DNA of 64,000 nucleotides from JABWBJ01 sp035646395 (GCA_035646395.1 DASRPK010000165.1:1-64000), one strand, 5' to 3'. Shown: positions 1 through 8,953, counted from the first letter of the stretch. Notes: generated by a model from the sequence alone, not told the origin. Program-made: numbers and translations.

Positions 1-317
1 AGTCGCTGTCCGGAGTCGGCATTCGTGATCAGGTAATCGAAGGTTAGGCCACGCGACCCCAGTTCGCTGAGGATCGTGGAAACGCAGATCATGTCGTCAT
101 ACCTGGCCGGTGCGTGGTACCGGACAGTGGCTTGCGCAACAACCAGCGGTGTGCCCCGGCGCTCCATCTCGGCGTAGGACATGCCACGCGAGCGGATGTA
201 TTCTGTCCTGCCCATCTCGCACCAGGCGAGATACTCGGCGTGGTACACGACTCCCATGCGGTCCGTTTCGCCATAACGGACCCTGAACTGGATTTCGTGT
301 GCCGGGAGATCGGGCAT
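1..317 (-). CDS. ybgC: YbgC/4-hydroxybenzoyl-CoA-type acyl-CoA thioesterase, C-terminus cut by window edge
   Basis: The minus strand is open from an ATG at 317 to the window edge, about 105 codons. The N-terminus reads RVRYGETDRMGVVYHAEY, then LAWCEMGRTEYIRSRG. This is the hallmark of the single hot-dog-fold YbgC thioesterases, with the catalytic Asp in the ETDxMGVVYH motif around residue 17. The family hydrolyses short acyl-CoA thioesters in the cytoplasm and is usually about 130-150 aa, so roughly 30-40 residues lie outside the window. It is divergent from lpxH with an 89-bp gap. The family assignment is strong; the physiological substrate cannot be told from sequence. Confidence 0.88.
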   Translation of the reverse strand, partial: MPDLPAHEIQFRVRYGETDRMGVVYHAEYLAWCEMGRTEYIRSRGMSYAEMERRGTPLVVAQATVRYHAPARYDDMICVSTILSELGSRGLTFDYLITNADSGQR

Positions 318-406
318 GATTGAATGTAGAGTAAGCGGGACGGAAGAACGAGGAAGGCGGAAGTTGCCTCCTGCTTCCTGCCTCTTCTCGGTGTTAGACT
401 GAGCCC

Positions 407-1192
407 GTGCTGCGCGCGCCCTGCTTCGTGTTCTCCGACGTGCACCTGGGAGTCACACCGCCCGAGGTCGAGCGGTCACTGCTCGGCTTCCTCGAGCACG
501 TGCGTGGCGCGGCGCAATCCGTCATCATCAACGGCGATCTCTTCGACTTCTGGTTCGAGTGGCGGACGGTCATGCCGCGTGCGGGGTTCCGCGTGCTCGC
601 GTCACTCGCCCGATTGACTGAAGCGGGGATTCCGGTGCTCTGGGTCGCGGGAAATCACGACTGCTGGGGAGGCGACATTCTCACCAGGGACGTCGGCGTG
701 ACGTATCACCTGGGCGCCTGGACGGGCGACATCGCGGGATGGCGGACGCGCCTCGACCATGGCGACGGTCTCCGGGACGTCGAGGACCGCCGGTACCGCG
801 TGCTGCGGAGCGTACTCCGCAATCGCTGGTCGATCAGGGCCTTTCGATGGATCCACCCGGATCTCGGCAGCCGCATCGCGTTAGGCTCGTCACACGCCAG
901 TCGCACCTACCGGGCCCGGGATGGGGGCGAAGGGTTACGACGGGTCGCTCACGACCAGCTGTCGAGACTGGCCGATGTCGATCTCCTGATCTACGGCCAT
1001 TCGCATGTGCCGCTGCTCGAGCGGGGTTCGTCAGGCGTCTATGCAAATGCGGGCACGTGGATGGATGACACGACCTACCTGACCATCCGTGAAGACGCCG
1101 TCAGGTTGCATCGCTGGTCGGTCGACGATCCGGAGCGGGAACTGTCGTCGGTTCCGCGTCCTGACTCAGTAACTGTTACCAGCGGACGATAA
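407..1192 (+). CDS. lpxH: UDP-2,3-diacylglucosamine diphosphatase LpxH-like metallophosphoesterase
   Basis: A 261-aa calcineurin-like phosphoesterase. The metal-binding signatures are in order: DVH (residues 11-13), GDLFD (43-47), GNHD (82-85), HGD (118-120) and GHSH (197-200). Length and motifs fit LpxH, which converts UDP-2,3-diacylglucosamine to lipid X in lipid A synthesis at the inner membrane face. The start is GTG at 407, directly before the first beta strand (CFVFSDVHLG); an upstream start would enter the repeat-like intergenic spacer. The 3' end overlaps the convergent DUF5683-like gene by 17 bp. Other members of the superfamily hydrolyse other substrates, so LpxH is likely rather than certain. 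Confidence 0.82.
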   Translation: MLRAPCFVFSDVHLGVTPPEVERSLLGFLEHVRGAAQSVIINGDLFDFWFEWRTVMPRAGFRVLASLARLTEAGIPVLWVAGNHDCWGGDILTRDVGVTYHLGAWTGDIAGWRTRLDHGDGLRDVEDRRYRVLRSVLRNRWSIRAFRWIHPDLGSRIALGSSHASRTYRARDGGEGLRRVAHDQLSRLADVDLLIYGHSHVPLLERGSSGVYANAGTWMDDTTYLTIREDAVRLHRWSVDDPERELSSVPRPDSVTVTSGR

Positions 1193-1832
1193 GGCCGAGC
1201 CCCAACCCGCGGGGCAGGTGGCGCATGCCAACACGTGCCGGCAGGTCCCAGAGAAGCGAGGCGACGAACGCGTCGGCACCGGCAAAGAGGTGGTTGAAGA
1301 TGAGGACTGCAATCCAGTCTTCCACCTGGGTGCGCCGCGCATCGACTCGCTCGGAATCGAAACGATTGGGCACGGTGTCCAGCGGGACAAAGCGACCTTG
1401 CTCATCGCGAATTGGTGCGCCGGTGCCCGGATCGACCCGATACTGGTTCACGATGCTCGCGTTCGCATGGCGCCGGGCAATGCGAAGGTCGTTTTGCGCC
1501 TTGAGGATCATGACGATGGACATGGCTTCCACGCCGGCGTAGATGGCACCCGGAAGCTGCCGGCCGAGACGCGACTGGCCGAGGCCGGGCACAAACAGTG
1601 ATGTGAGGAATGCGCGGCCGGGGGATACGGGTGGACGCAGCGAGTCTTCACGCAGACGGGCCGAATCCTGCCGCAATCGCGCAATTGAATCGCGCGGTGA
1701 CAATCGCGCGGTGTCCAGCCGTGCGCGCGTGGTATCCGTGACCTGGGCCGACGCTGAAATCGCCAGCGTCAGCAGAAGTGACGCGCCGAAGACAAACTGC
1801 TCAACGAGTAGAGACGCGGTCTGCTTCTTCAA
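1176..1832 (-). CDS. DUF5683-like secreted or membrane protein
   Basis: A 218-aa protein with an N-terminal hydrophobic signal (about residues 8-29, ending SASA). A charged low-complexity stretch rich in RLRQDSARLREDS repeats follows, then a hydrophobic SLFVPGLGQ segment and a second hydrophobic stretch near residues 100-112, the pattern I associate with DUF5683. Function is unknown. A TTG start at 1832 is preceded by GAGGA four bases upstream. It lies just downstream of selD-selC on the same strand (33 nt after the tRNA 3' end) and may be co-transcribed. Its 3' end overlaps lpxH convergently. Confidence 0.68.
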   Translation of the reverse strand: MKKQTASLLVEQFVFGASLLLTLAISASAQVTDTTRARLDTARLSPRDSIARLRQDSARLREDSLRPPVSPGRAFLTSLFVPGLGQSRLGRQLPGAIYAGVEAMSIVMILKAQNDLRIARRHANASIVNQYRVDPGTGAPIRDEQGRFVPLDTVPNRFDSERVDARRTQVEDWIAVLIFNHLFAGADAFVASLLWDLPARVGMRHLPRGLGLGLIVRW

Positions 1833-1864
1833 CGAGTCCTCATCGCGTACCGAACGGAAGGTGG

Positions 1865-1961
1865 TGGCGGGAGCGTATGGGAATCGAACCCACCCAACCC
1901 GACGATGTCAGGTCACAATCGTTTTGAAGACGACGAGAGCCACCAGGCCCCAGACACCCCC
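1865..1961 (-). tRNA. selC: tRNA-Sec (anticodon UCA)
   Basis: I folded a 97-nt cloverleaf by hand. The 8-bp acceptor stem is GGGGGUGU/ACGCUCCC (two G-U pairs), followed by G and an encoded CCA. The 6-bp D stem GGGGCC/GGCUCU has a short UGGU loop, and the anticodon stem GUCGU/ACGAU closes the loop CUUCAAA with anticodon UCA. A long variable arm (CCUGAC-AUC-GUCGGG) and a T arm with loop UUCGAUU complete it. UCA anticodon, 8-bp acceptor, 6-bp D stem and long extra arm together define selenocysteine tRNA. It begins 10 nt after the selD stop codon on the same strand. Confidence 0.95.
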
Positions 1962-1971
1962 GTGTCCAACC

Positions 1972-3009
1972 TTACGCGAGGACGATCTCGTGATCTCCTC
2001 GCGGTAAGACCGCGCCCACCACAACCGCCGCCGGAACGCGCGAAAGATAGTCTTCGAGAAGCGGAGCGGGCAGCGCAACAAGCAGGCCTCCCGACGTCTG
2101 TGGGTCTATTACGAGCGCCGCGTGGAACGGTTCCGTGTTTCCCCAGTCGGTATGGCTGCGAACGAAGGCGTCATTGCGCTCGGCGCCGCCGGGAGTGGCT
2201 CCGGTGCGCCAGGCCTCGAGAGCGCCCGGCAACACCGGCAGCGCCGCGGTCTCGATGCGCACCGTGACCTCGCTGGCGCGCGCCACATGCAACACGTGAC
2301 CAAGCAACCCGAACCCGGTGATGTCAGTCGCGCAGGTGGCGCCGAGCGCTACTGCCTGACGAGAGGCGTCACGATTGAGCGTTCGCATGGACTCGATTGC
2401 CGGCGTTACGGCATCGGGCTCGATGCTGCCGCGCTTCAGGGCCGTGGTGACGAAGCCGGTTCCCAAAGGCTTGGTCAACACCAGCGTGTCCCCCGGACGC
2501 GCGCCGCTATTGGTGAGAAGGTGATCGGGGTGGACGCGACCGGTGACCGAGAGACCGTACTTGATCTCCTCATCGATGATCGAATGGCCGCCGACAATCG
2601 AGGCTCCCGCCTCGTGCACCTTGTCCTGCCCGCCGCGCAGGATTTCCGTCAACACTTCTATCGGCAGTTCGCCCACAGGAAAGCCCACGATGCTCATCGC
2701 GGTGAGCGGTTCTCCTCCCATTGCGTAGACATCGGAGAGTGCGTTTGCCGCGGCGACCTGCCCGAAGAGATACGGGTCGTCGACGATTGGGGCGAAGAAG
2801 TCGACGGTCTGGACCAGTGCGAGAGTATCGGACAGCCGGAAAACCCCCGCGTCGTCGAAGGTCTCGCGACCAACGAGGATTCGGGGATCGGGTCTCGCGT
2901 CCAGCGGCGCGAGGGCGCGCGCGAGGTCACCCGGACCGAGCTTGGCGGCTCAACCGGCGCAGCGGGCGAACTGGGTCAAACGAAAGGTCTTTTCGCGAAG
3001 GTCAGTCAT
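1972..3009 (-). CDS. selD: Selenide, water dikinase SelD, itself a predicted selenoprotein (in-frame UGA at codon 20)
   Basis: SelD makes selenophosphate from selenide and ATP, the selenium donor for selenocysteine. From the ATG at 3009 the frame reads MTDLREKTFRLTQFARCAG, then TGA (2952-2950), then AAKLGPGDL and continues without another stop for 345 codons. The TGA sits exactly at the catalytic Cys/Sec position of SelD (motif C-A-G-U-A-A-K), so it is read as Sec20, not as a nonsense mutation. Downstream are the ATP-grasp-like SelD motifs VQTVDFFAPIVDDPYLFG and NALSDVYAMGGEP. Residues before the next Met (MGGEPLTAM) are unmistakably SelD, so the gene does not start there. selC follows by 10 nt. 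selA and selB are not in the window. Confidence 0.93.
2925..2937 (-). promoter_or_regulatory. SECIS-like hairpin downstream of the SelD UGA
   Basis: Twelve nucleotides after the UGA the mRNA reads GGUC-CGGGU-GACC, a 4-bp stem with a 5-nt G/U-rich loop. Bacterial SECIS elements place a small stem-loop at about this distance after UGA to recruit SelB. The position and loop fit; the hairpin is short and a longer lower stem is only partly supported, so the exact structure is an inference. Confidence 0.55.
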
Positions 3010-3039
3010 GGTTGCTCCCATCAGGAACGCTGGATATCT

Positions 3040-3171
3040 AGTCGCAGGAAGCAGGAAGCAGGGAGCAGGAAGCAGGGGATGAACGAAACGTTTGAAACCT
3101 TGAGGGCCCGCCGGTCATTTGGCCGCGGGCCCTCATTCAGTCCTGCTTCCTGCTTCCTGCTTCCTCGTTTT
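3040..3171. repeat. Composite inverted element: GCAGGAA tandem arms around a GAGGGCCCGC hairpin
   Basis: Between ridA and selD. The left arm 3044-3077 is tandem GCAGGAA-type heptamers and the right arm 3141-3165 is the reverse complement (TCCTGCT repeats). Between them lies a perfect 10-bp hairpin, GAGGGCCCGC (3102-3111) with GCGGGCCCTC (3125-3134). Such a structure should fold strongly in RNA from either strand and probably ends or attenuates the ridA transcript before selD. Confidence 0.75.
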
Positions 3172-3555
3172 TCACCCCAGGTGCGCCACCAGTTCGATCT
3201 CCACCAAAACACCGCGTGGTAGCCCCGCAACCTGCACCGTCGAGCGAGCGGGCCGCGCATCGCCCATGACCGCGGCATACACGTCGTTCATGCGAGGAAA
3301 ATCCTTCATGTCCTGGAGGAACACGGTCGTTTTCACGACGTCTTTCCACGACGCGCCGGCGGCGGCGAGCACGGCCTCGAGATTCTGCAACACACGTTTG
3401 GTCTGTGCGACCACGTCGCCCTCCACCACCTGGGCGGTTGACGGATCGAGGGCGATCTGGCCCGCGGTGTACAGGAAGCCGCCGGCAATGATGCCCTGTG
3501 AATATGGTCCAATCGCGACAGGAGCCGCCTCGGTGCTGACTGCGCGCAGGCTCAC
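3172..3555 (-). CDS. ridA: RidA family enamine/imine deaminase
   Basis: A 127-aa protein, the normal length for the YjgF/YER057c/UK114 family. It has the signature IGPYSQGI (residues 15-22), YTAGQIALDP (29-38) and the substrate-binding Arg104 in RPARSTVQV. RidA hydrolyses reactive 2-aminoacrylate-type enamines released by PLP enzymes and acts as a cytoplasmic trimer. It starts 15 bp after the fhs stop on the same strand and is probably the last gene of secD-secF-tatD-fhs-ridA before the hairpin element. Confidence 0.93.
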   Translation of the reverse strand: MSLRAVSTEAAPVAIGPYSQGIIAGGFLYTAGQIALDPSTAQVVEGDVVAQTKRVLQNLEAVLAAAGASWKDVVKTTVFLQDMKDFPRMNDVYAAVMGDARPARSTVQVAGLPRGVLVEIELVAHLG

Positions 3556-3570
3556 GTTAGGCGTCCTCGA

Positions 3571-5244
3571 CTAGAAGAGACCGACGATGCTTCCGTCCGG
3601 CTTGACGGCCATTCGTTCGGCCGCCGGCTCCTTCGGAAGGCCGGGCATGGTCATGATATCGCCGCACTGCGCCACGACGAAACCGGCGCCGGCAGCGGGA
3701 TACACCTCGTTCACCGTGATGCGGAAGCCGGTCGGCCGCCCGAGCCTGGTGGCGTCGTCGCTCAACGAGTACTGCGTCTTGGCCATGCAGATAGGCGTAG
3801 ACCCGAGTCCAATGGACTGCAGGTACTCGATGTTGCGATCCGCCTTCGGCGCGTAGTCGACGCCCGCAGCTCCGTACACCCTGGACGCGATGATGGAAAT
3901 CTTCTCGCGAATCGGAAGCTTTTCATCGTACAGCGGCGCGAATTTCGCGCTGCCTTCCTCGAGAATTCCAAGCACTTCGTGGGCAAGTTCTTCGCCTCCC
4001 GCACCACCGCGCGCCCAGACCTCATTCATCGCGACGCGCACACCCGCCTTCCGCGCGGCTTCGACCACCATCTTCAATTCCGCGTCAGAGTCCGAGGTAA
4101 AGCGATTCACTGCGACGACGACCGGCAGCCCGAACTGCTTCACGTTCGTGATGTGATGCTCGAGGTTCGGCAGACCGCGCTCGAGTGCCCCGAGGTCTTC
4201 GGCGGCAAGCTTCGACTTCTGCGCACCGCCGTTCATCTTCAGCGCCCGAATGGTCGCAACGAGCACCGCGGCTTCAGGATTGAGGCCGGCCGCGCGGCAC
4301 TTGATGTCAAAGAATTTTTCCGCGCCGAGGTCGGAGCCAAATCCCGCTTCGGTGACAACGATATCGGCGAGGGCGAGTGCAGACCGTGTGGCGATGACTG
4401 AATTGCACCCGTGCGCAATGTTGCCGAACGGACCGGCATGAACGAACGCAGGTCCCCCTTCGAGCGTCTGCACCAGGTTGGGTCGAATCGCATCCTTTAA
4501 CAGGAGCCCCATGGCTCCGGCGGCCTTGAGGTCTCCGGCGCGCACCGGCTTCCTGTCCGCGCCATACGTCGAGCCGATGATGATCCGGGAGAGTCGCTCT
4601 TCGAGATCCTTGACGCTCGACGCGAGCGCGACGATCGCCATGATCTCGCTGGCCGGGATGATGACGAAGCGTTCCTCGCGCGGAACTCCTTCGGCTGGCC
4701 CACCAAGGCCGATGATCACCTTGCGCAGTGCTCGATCGTTCATGTCGATCGTGCGCGGCCAGGTAATCCGTCGCGGATCGATGCCGAGCGCGTTTCCCTG
4801 CTGCAGATGATTATCGAGCATCGCCGCCAGCAGCGCATGCGTGCTGGAGATTGCGTGAAAGTCGCCTGTGAAGTGCAGGTTGATGTCGTCCATCGGCAGG
4901 ACCTGGGCATACCCGCCGCCAGCCGCACCGCCCTTCACTCCGAACACCGGGCCAAGCGAGGGTTCGCGAATGCACAACGCGACGCGCTTGCCGATGCGCC
5001 GGAATGCCTGGGCGAGTCCGACCGATGTCGTCGTTTTCCCTTCTCCGGCGGCGGTCGGATTGATCGCCGTCACCAGTACCAGTTTTCCGCGCACGGGACG
5101 CTGGGAAATCGCCAGTGGAATTTTCGCCTTGTACTTGCCGTACAGATCGAGATCGTCAGGCGTGAGATCGAGCTCGGCGGCGACGTCGGTGATGGGCCGC
5201 ATGCGAGCCTGTTGGGCGATTTCGATGTCGGAAGGAACGCTCAT
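3571..5244 (-). CDS. fhs: Formate-tetrahydrofolate ligase
   Basis: A 557-aa protein, full length for the family. The P-loop-like AINPTAAGEGKTTTS lies at residues 60-74, followed by EPSLGPVFGVKGGAAGGG and the typical LHFTGDFHAI. The C-terminus contains the FTHFS motif PGLPKEPAAERM. It makes 10-formyl-THF from formate, ATP and THF for purine and formyl-Met synthesis or one-carbon assimilation. Its neighbours are tatD (39-bp gap) and ridA (15-bp gap) on the same strand. No folD or other acetyl-CoA-pathway gene is in the window, so its role is probably C1 supply. Confidence 0.96.
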   Translation of the reverse strand: MSVPSDIEIAQQARMRPITDVAAELDLTPDDLDLYGKYKAKIPLAISQRPVRGKLVLVTAINPTAAGEGKTTTSVGLAQAFRRIGKRVALCIREPSLGPVFGVKGGAAGGGYAQVLPMDDINLHFTGDFHAISSTHALLAAMLDNHLQQGNALGIDPRRITWPRTIDMNDRALRKVIIGLGGPAEGVPREERFVIIPASEIMAIVALASSVKDLEERLSRIIIGSTYGADRKPVRAGDLKAAGAMGLLLKDAIRPNLVQTLEGGPAFVHAGPFGNIAHGCNSVIATRSALALADIVVTEAGFGSDLGAEKFFDIKCRAAGLNPEAAVLVATIRALKMNGGAQKSKLAAEDLGALERGLPNLEHHITNVKQFGLPVVVAVNRFTSDSDAELKMVVEAARKAGVRVAMNEVWARGGAGGEELAHEVLGILEEGSAKFAPLYDEKLPIREKISIIASRVYGAAGVDYAPKADRNIEYLQSIGLGSTPICMAKTQYSLSDDATRLGRPTGFRITVNEVYPAAGAGFVVAQCGDIMTMPGLPKEPAAERMAVKPDGSIVGLF

Positions 5245-5283
5245 GATGTGTGTGCCGGAGTTTCGGGAGGAGCGGGCAGCAAC

Positions 5284-6075
5284 CTACGGGCGGGCCTCCT
5301 TCACTGCCAGACCGAAAAGACGGGCCGCATTGTCCAGCGTCATTTCCGCCATCGTCTCAACGTCCAGCGCCCGAGCCTGGGCGACATGCGTCAGTGTCAG
5401 CAACACGTGCGAGGGTTCGTTGCGCTTCCCCCGGTACGGCACCGGCGCCAGATATGGCGCGTCGGACTCGACGAGGGTGCGGTCGGTCGGTATCGAGCGA
5501 ATCAGACCATCATCCGCCCATTTCTTGAAGGTGATGACACCCGCAAACGAGACGCACCATCCGGCAGTCAGCGCGACTTCGGCAAGTGTGGCCGGACCGG
5601 TGAAGCAGTGGAGGACGCCGCGAACCCCTGATTCACCGGCCTCACGAACCATCGCGACCGTATCGTCGACCGCTTCGCGCGAGTGCACGACAAGCGGCTT
5701 TCCGGTCTCCGCGGCCAGCTGCAGTTGTGCCTGAAACACGGCGCGCTGCACGTCGCGAGGGGAGTTGTCGTAGTGGTAGTCGAGCCCGCACTCGCCAATG
5801 GCGACCGCACCCTGCTCGATGTGCTCACGGATGCGAGGAAGATCGCGTTCCCTGTCGAAAGCGGCGGCTTCGTGGGGATGCATGCCGGCGGTGTGCCAGA
5901 CGAAGCCGGGATGTCGCAACGCCACGGCGCGGGCGCGATCAGCGGCATCGGGCGTCTCGCCGATACAGACCAGTGCCCGCGCCCCTGCCTGACGAGCGGC
6001 TTCGATGACGGCATCGCGATCCGTCTCAAACGCCGGATCAGCGAGGTGGACGTGGCTGTCAGCAAAGACCGGCAT
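5284..6075 (-). CDS. tatD: TatD family metal-dependent hydrolase (DNase)
   Basis: A 263-aa TIM-barrel amidohydrolase fold protein. The N-terminal metal motif is SHVHL (H8, H10), with GECGLDYHYD containing Glu95, the conserved PLVVHSREA and LHCFTG, and the ESDAPYLAP signature near the C-terminus. TatD proteins are cytoplasmic 3'-5' DNases implicated in DNA repair and quality control. It sits 65 bp downstream of secF on the same strand. The family call is firm; the in vivo substrate is general knowledge only. Confidence 0.94.
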   Translation of the reverse strand: MPVFADSHVHLADPAFETDRDAVIEAARQAGARALVCIGETPDAADRARAVALRHPGFVWHTAGMHPHEAAAFDRERDLPRIREHIEQGAVAIGECGLDYHYDNSPRDVQRAVFQAQLQLAAETGKPLVVHSREAVDDTVAMVREAGESGVRGVLHCFTGPATLAEVALTAGWCVSFAGVITFKKWADDGLIRSIPTDRTLVESDAPYLAPVPYRGKRNEPSHVLLTLTHVAQARALDVETMAEMTLDNAARLFGLAVKEARP

Positions 6076-6140
6076 GGGCGCTCAGGCTCCAGGCACGGGA
6101 AGCGCCACCCAATGCCTGGACAACATTCTCCGTAGCGTGC

Positions 6141-7163
6141 CTAACGGCGGCCCGTTGCGGGCGCCTTGCTTCCGCGGATGGGACGCGGCGCCGGTTCGAC
6201 TTGCGACTCGGCACGCGCCTGGCTGGCCGAGATATGCGCCTTGTCGACCCCCAGGCGGGGATACTTGCGCTCGATCCAGAGGAGGATCGGCGACGCCACG
6301 TAGATCGAGCTGAACGTGCCGATGATGATACCGAAAGTCAGCACCCATGCGAACGGGCGGATGACATCACCGCCAAAGATCAGCAAGGCCAGCAGACAGG
6401 CCAACGTTGTGGAGCCGGTCATGACCGTTCGTGGCAACGTCTCGTTGACCGACTGGTTCAGGAGGTCATAGAGGGGGAGCTTGCGGCCCTTTTTCAGATT
6501 TTCACGCACGCGGTCGAACACGACGACCTTGTCGTTCATCGAATAGCCGATGACGGTGAGGATGCCGCCGACGACGAACAGCGAGATCTCGAGGTTCAGG
6601 TACTTCATGAACGCGAGCGTAGCGACGATGTCGTGCATGGTGGCGAGGATCGTCGCCAGGGCAAAGCGCCACTCGAATCGCCACGCGAGGTAAATGAGCG
6701 TGATACCGAAGGCGATGAGCACGGCGAGCGCTGCCTGTCCACTGAGCTCGTCGCCGACCTTGGCGCTCACCGCCTCCGCCCCGACCACAGTGTACGAGCC
6801 AGCGCCAAAGCGTCGGTCGAGGGCGGCGCGGATCGCGGTCACCACGACGCCGGCGGCGCGATCCTGCTGGGCGACGGCCGTCGGATCCTGAACGCGAATC
6901 ATCAACTCGTTCGGGCTACCAAAGGTTGCGATTTCCGCGTTGGGGAAGCCCGCGGTGGCCAACTCGGCGCGGACGGCGGAGACATCGGCAGGGTTCTGGA
7001 ACTGGAGCTGGATGCGCGTGCCCCCAGTGAACTCGATGCTCCAGTTGAAGCCGCTCATCGCGATCATCACCACAGCCGGGATGAGGAAGACCACGATAAC
7101 GATCGCGGCCTGCTTCCACAGGCGGATGAAGTCGATCTTGGTGTTATGAAGAATACGAAGCAT
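6141..7163 (-). CDS. secF: Protein translocase subunit SecF
   Basis: A 340-aa protein. It has an N-terminal membrane segment (about residues 19-37), the SecF motif NWSIEFTGGTRIQLQF and a P1-like periplasmic domain. Five further C-terminal helices follow, including LIYLAWRFEWRFALA and the Sec signature GYSMNDKVVVFDRVREN. SecDF uses the proton gradient to finish protein export. Its ATG (7163) shares one base with the secD stop (TGATG), so the pair is translationally coupled. The stop TAG is itself inside a CGTTAGGC copy. The C-terminus carries a short basic tail. Confidence 0.96.
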   Translation of the reverse strand: MLRILHNTKIDFIRLWKQAAIVIVVFLIPAVVMIAMSGFNWSIEFTGGTRIQLQFQNPADVSAVRAELATAGFPNAEIATFGSPNELMIRVQDPTAVAQQDRAAGVVVTAIRAALDRRFGAGSYTVVGAEAVSAKVGDELSGQAALAVLIAFGITLIYLAWRFEWRFALATILATMHDIVATLAFMKYLNLEISLFVVGGILTVIGYSMNDKVVVFDRVRENLKKGRKLPLYDLLNQSVNETLPRTVMTGSTTLACLLALLIFGGDVIRPFAWVLTFGIIIGTFSSIYVASPILLWIERKYPRLGVDKAHISASQARAESQVEPAPRPIRGSKAPATGRR

Positions 7164-8821
7164 CAGATGCTCAGCGGCGCAGTGCCGCGGGTGCGGTTCA
7201 ACCAGAGGAGGAAGAGCGTGCGAACGACGAAGATCGCGCTGACCATCGACGCCGCGAGACCGGCGAGCAGGGCGACGGCAAACCCGCGTACGGGACCCGT
7301 CCCGAACTGATAGAGGATCGCGGCCGTCAGCGCGGTCGTGACGTGGGTATCGACGATGGCACTCCAGGCATGGCTGAATCCTTCGTCAATCGACGTTCGA
7401 ATCGTCTTGCCGCGGTCGACTTCTTCGCGAATCCGCTCGAAGATCAGGAAGTTTGCGTCGACCGCCATACCGATCGAGAGCACGAAACCGGCGATCCCGG
7501 GCAGCGTGAGCACGGCCCCGAAACCCGCCAGCATCGCGAGCGTCGTCAACGAATAGAATACCAGGCCGAGCACGGCCAGCATGCCACTGAAGCGGTAGTA
7601 CACCACCATGATCAGGATGACGATCGCGATGCCTAACGCGCCGGCCGACAATCCCTGGCGGATGGCGTCATCACCGAGGCTGGCACCGATGCTGCGAACG
7701 TCCGCGATCTTGAGCGGGACCGGCAGGGCCCCGGCGCGCAGCACCAGCGCGAGATCCTGCGCCTGCTGCATATCGCGCCGACCGAGCGTGATCTGGCCAC
7801 GTACACCGATCTCGCCCTGAATGACCGGCGGCCGGCCCATAACGCGATCATCGAGGACGATGGCCATATAGTCCTGGATGTGCTTGCGCGTCTCATTGCG
7901 GAACTTCCGGCCTCCCTCATTGTCGAGCTGGAACTCGACCACCGTGCCATCGATGGGCGTGGTGTTCGGGCGCGCGTCGTTGATCGACTCACCAGTGATG
8001 ATCGGTCGGGAATCGACGACATACAGCGTCCGGTACACCTGTCCACCAATGGACATCGTATCCGCGCCCCACTTGACAGCCTTTCCGGGCGGAATCGCCT
8101 GCTGGATCTGCGGCAGCGAGAAGTAATACTCCGCGCGTGCCACGTTCTCCTGGGTGATATAGAACTCACCCGGCATCTCGCCGCGCTGCAACAGGCTCGA
8201 AATCGGTCCGCCGGTGGGCGGGATGGGGCTGGTTGCCGAATCCGCCTTCGTGGTGTCAGCGCCCTTCGCTCCACTATCCTGCGTGAACAGTTTTTCCAGT
8301 CCCGTCACCTGCGACGCCTTCGACGTATCGCCTAACGCGCCGCGCGACGTCGGCCCGCCGGCGTCGCGCGCGATCTGGTCGAGCCTCGTCATCGCGCGCT
8401 CGAGCGCGTTCGTCTCGTCGGTGATCATGAACTGGAGGTGCGCCGCCTGCTGGACGACTGCCTCGGCGCGCTCCGGATCATCGATACCGGGCAGTTCGAC
8501 GATGATGCGATTGTTGCCCACCGTCTGAACCGTAGGTTCGGCGACGCCGAACTCGTCGATGCGGTTGCGCACAACCTTCACCGCGCGCTGGATCGCGTCT
8601 TCCTTGTCGCTAACCACGCCCTTCGACTCATCCAGCTCGAGCGCCAGGTACATGCCGCCCTGCAGGTCGAGTCCGCGCTTCAAGGGAACGCGCTGGATGG
8701 TGTCGTAAACGAAAACGCCATCGCGTTTCACGCGCTCAATGACCGTGCGTGGCCAAAGCGCCCAGATGGAGATCAGGACGAGGGCGACGATCGTTGCCAC
8801 TCGGTACTTCAGGTTGGTCAT
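7163..8821 (-). CDS. secD: Protein translocase subunit SecD
   Basis: A 552-aa protein with N-terminal TM (about 6-22), the SecD motif KRGLDLQGGMYL, VVRNRIDEFGVAEP and the membrane block with GIAGFVLSIGMAVDANFLIFERIREE. A Ser/Thr/Gly-rich insertion (about residues 155-205) precedes the second periplasmic half. It partners SecF in Sec-dependent export. It is followed immediately by secF with a one-base overlap. The upstream gap to ribF contains degenerate GCAGGAR repeats. No strong Shine-Dalgarno is visible before the ATG at 8821. Confidence 0.96.
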   Translation of the reverse strand: MTNLKYRVATIVALVLISIWALWPRTVIERVKRDGVFVYDTIQRVPLKRGLDLQGGMYLALELDESKGVVSDKEDAIQRAVKVVRNRIDEFGVAEPTVQTVGNNRIIVELPGIDDPERAEAVVQQAAHLQFMITDETNALERAMTRLDQIARDAGGPTSRGALGDTSKASQVTGLEKLFTQDSGAKGADTTKADSATSPIPPTGGPISSLLQRGEMPGEFYITQENVARAEYYFSLPQIQQAIPPGKAVKWGADTMSIGGQVYRTLYVVDSRPIITGESINDARPNTTPIDGTVVEFQLDNEGGRKFRNETRKHIQDYMAIVLDDRVMGRPPVIQGEIGVRGQITLGRRDMQQAQDLALVLRAGALPVPLKIADVRSIGASLGDDAIRQGLSAGALGIAIVILIMVVYYRFSGMLAVLGLVFYSLTTLAMLAGFGAVLTLPGIAGFVLSIGMAVDANFLIFERIREEVDRGKTIRTSIDEGFSHAWSAIVDTHVTTALTAAILYQFGTGPVRGFAVALLAGLAASMVSAIFVVRTLFLLWLNRTRGTAPLSI

Positions 8822-8914
8822 ACGACTTTCAGGTCGAAATTGAGGGAACGTGAAATGTTAGGGCTCGGCAGCATGAGAGTCAATCGCAAAGTGCGATGGA
8901 TCAAGAGTTTAAGT

Positions 8915-8951
8915 GAGGAGAGGAGGCAGGAAACGGGAGCAGGAGGCAGGG
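8915..8951. repeat. Degenerate GCAGGAR tandem repeat between ribF and secD
   Basis: A purine-rich stretch of irregular GAGGAGAGGAGGCAGGA-type units fills the ribF-secD gap. It resembles the regular GCAGGAA arrays at 3044-3077 and 11103-11151 but is decayed. No opposite arm is visible. Confidence 0.5.
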
Positions 8952-8953
8952 CG

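Noticed and set aside
2950..2952. Reading the in-frame TGA in selD as a nonsense mutation or pseudogene
   Set aside because: It sits exactly at the catalytic Cys/Sec position, is followed by intact SelD sequence, and a tRNA-Sec gene with UCA anticodon lies right after the gene.
2122..3222. Long plus-strand frame (366 codons) antisense to selD
   Set aside because: It lies opposite a well-supported gene, has Arg/Gly/Ala-biased nonsense composition and no recognisable domain.
6201..7310. 369-codon plus-strand frame opposite secF and secD
   Set aside because: Same reason: no domain, no start signal, complementary to conserved genes.
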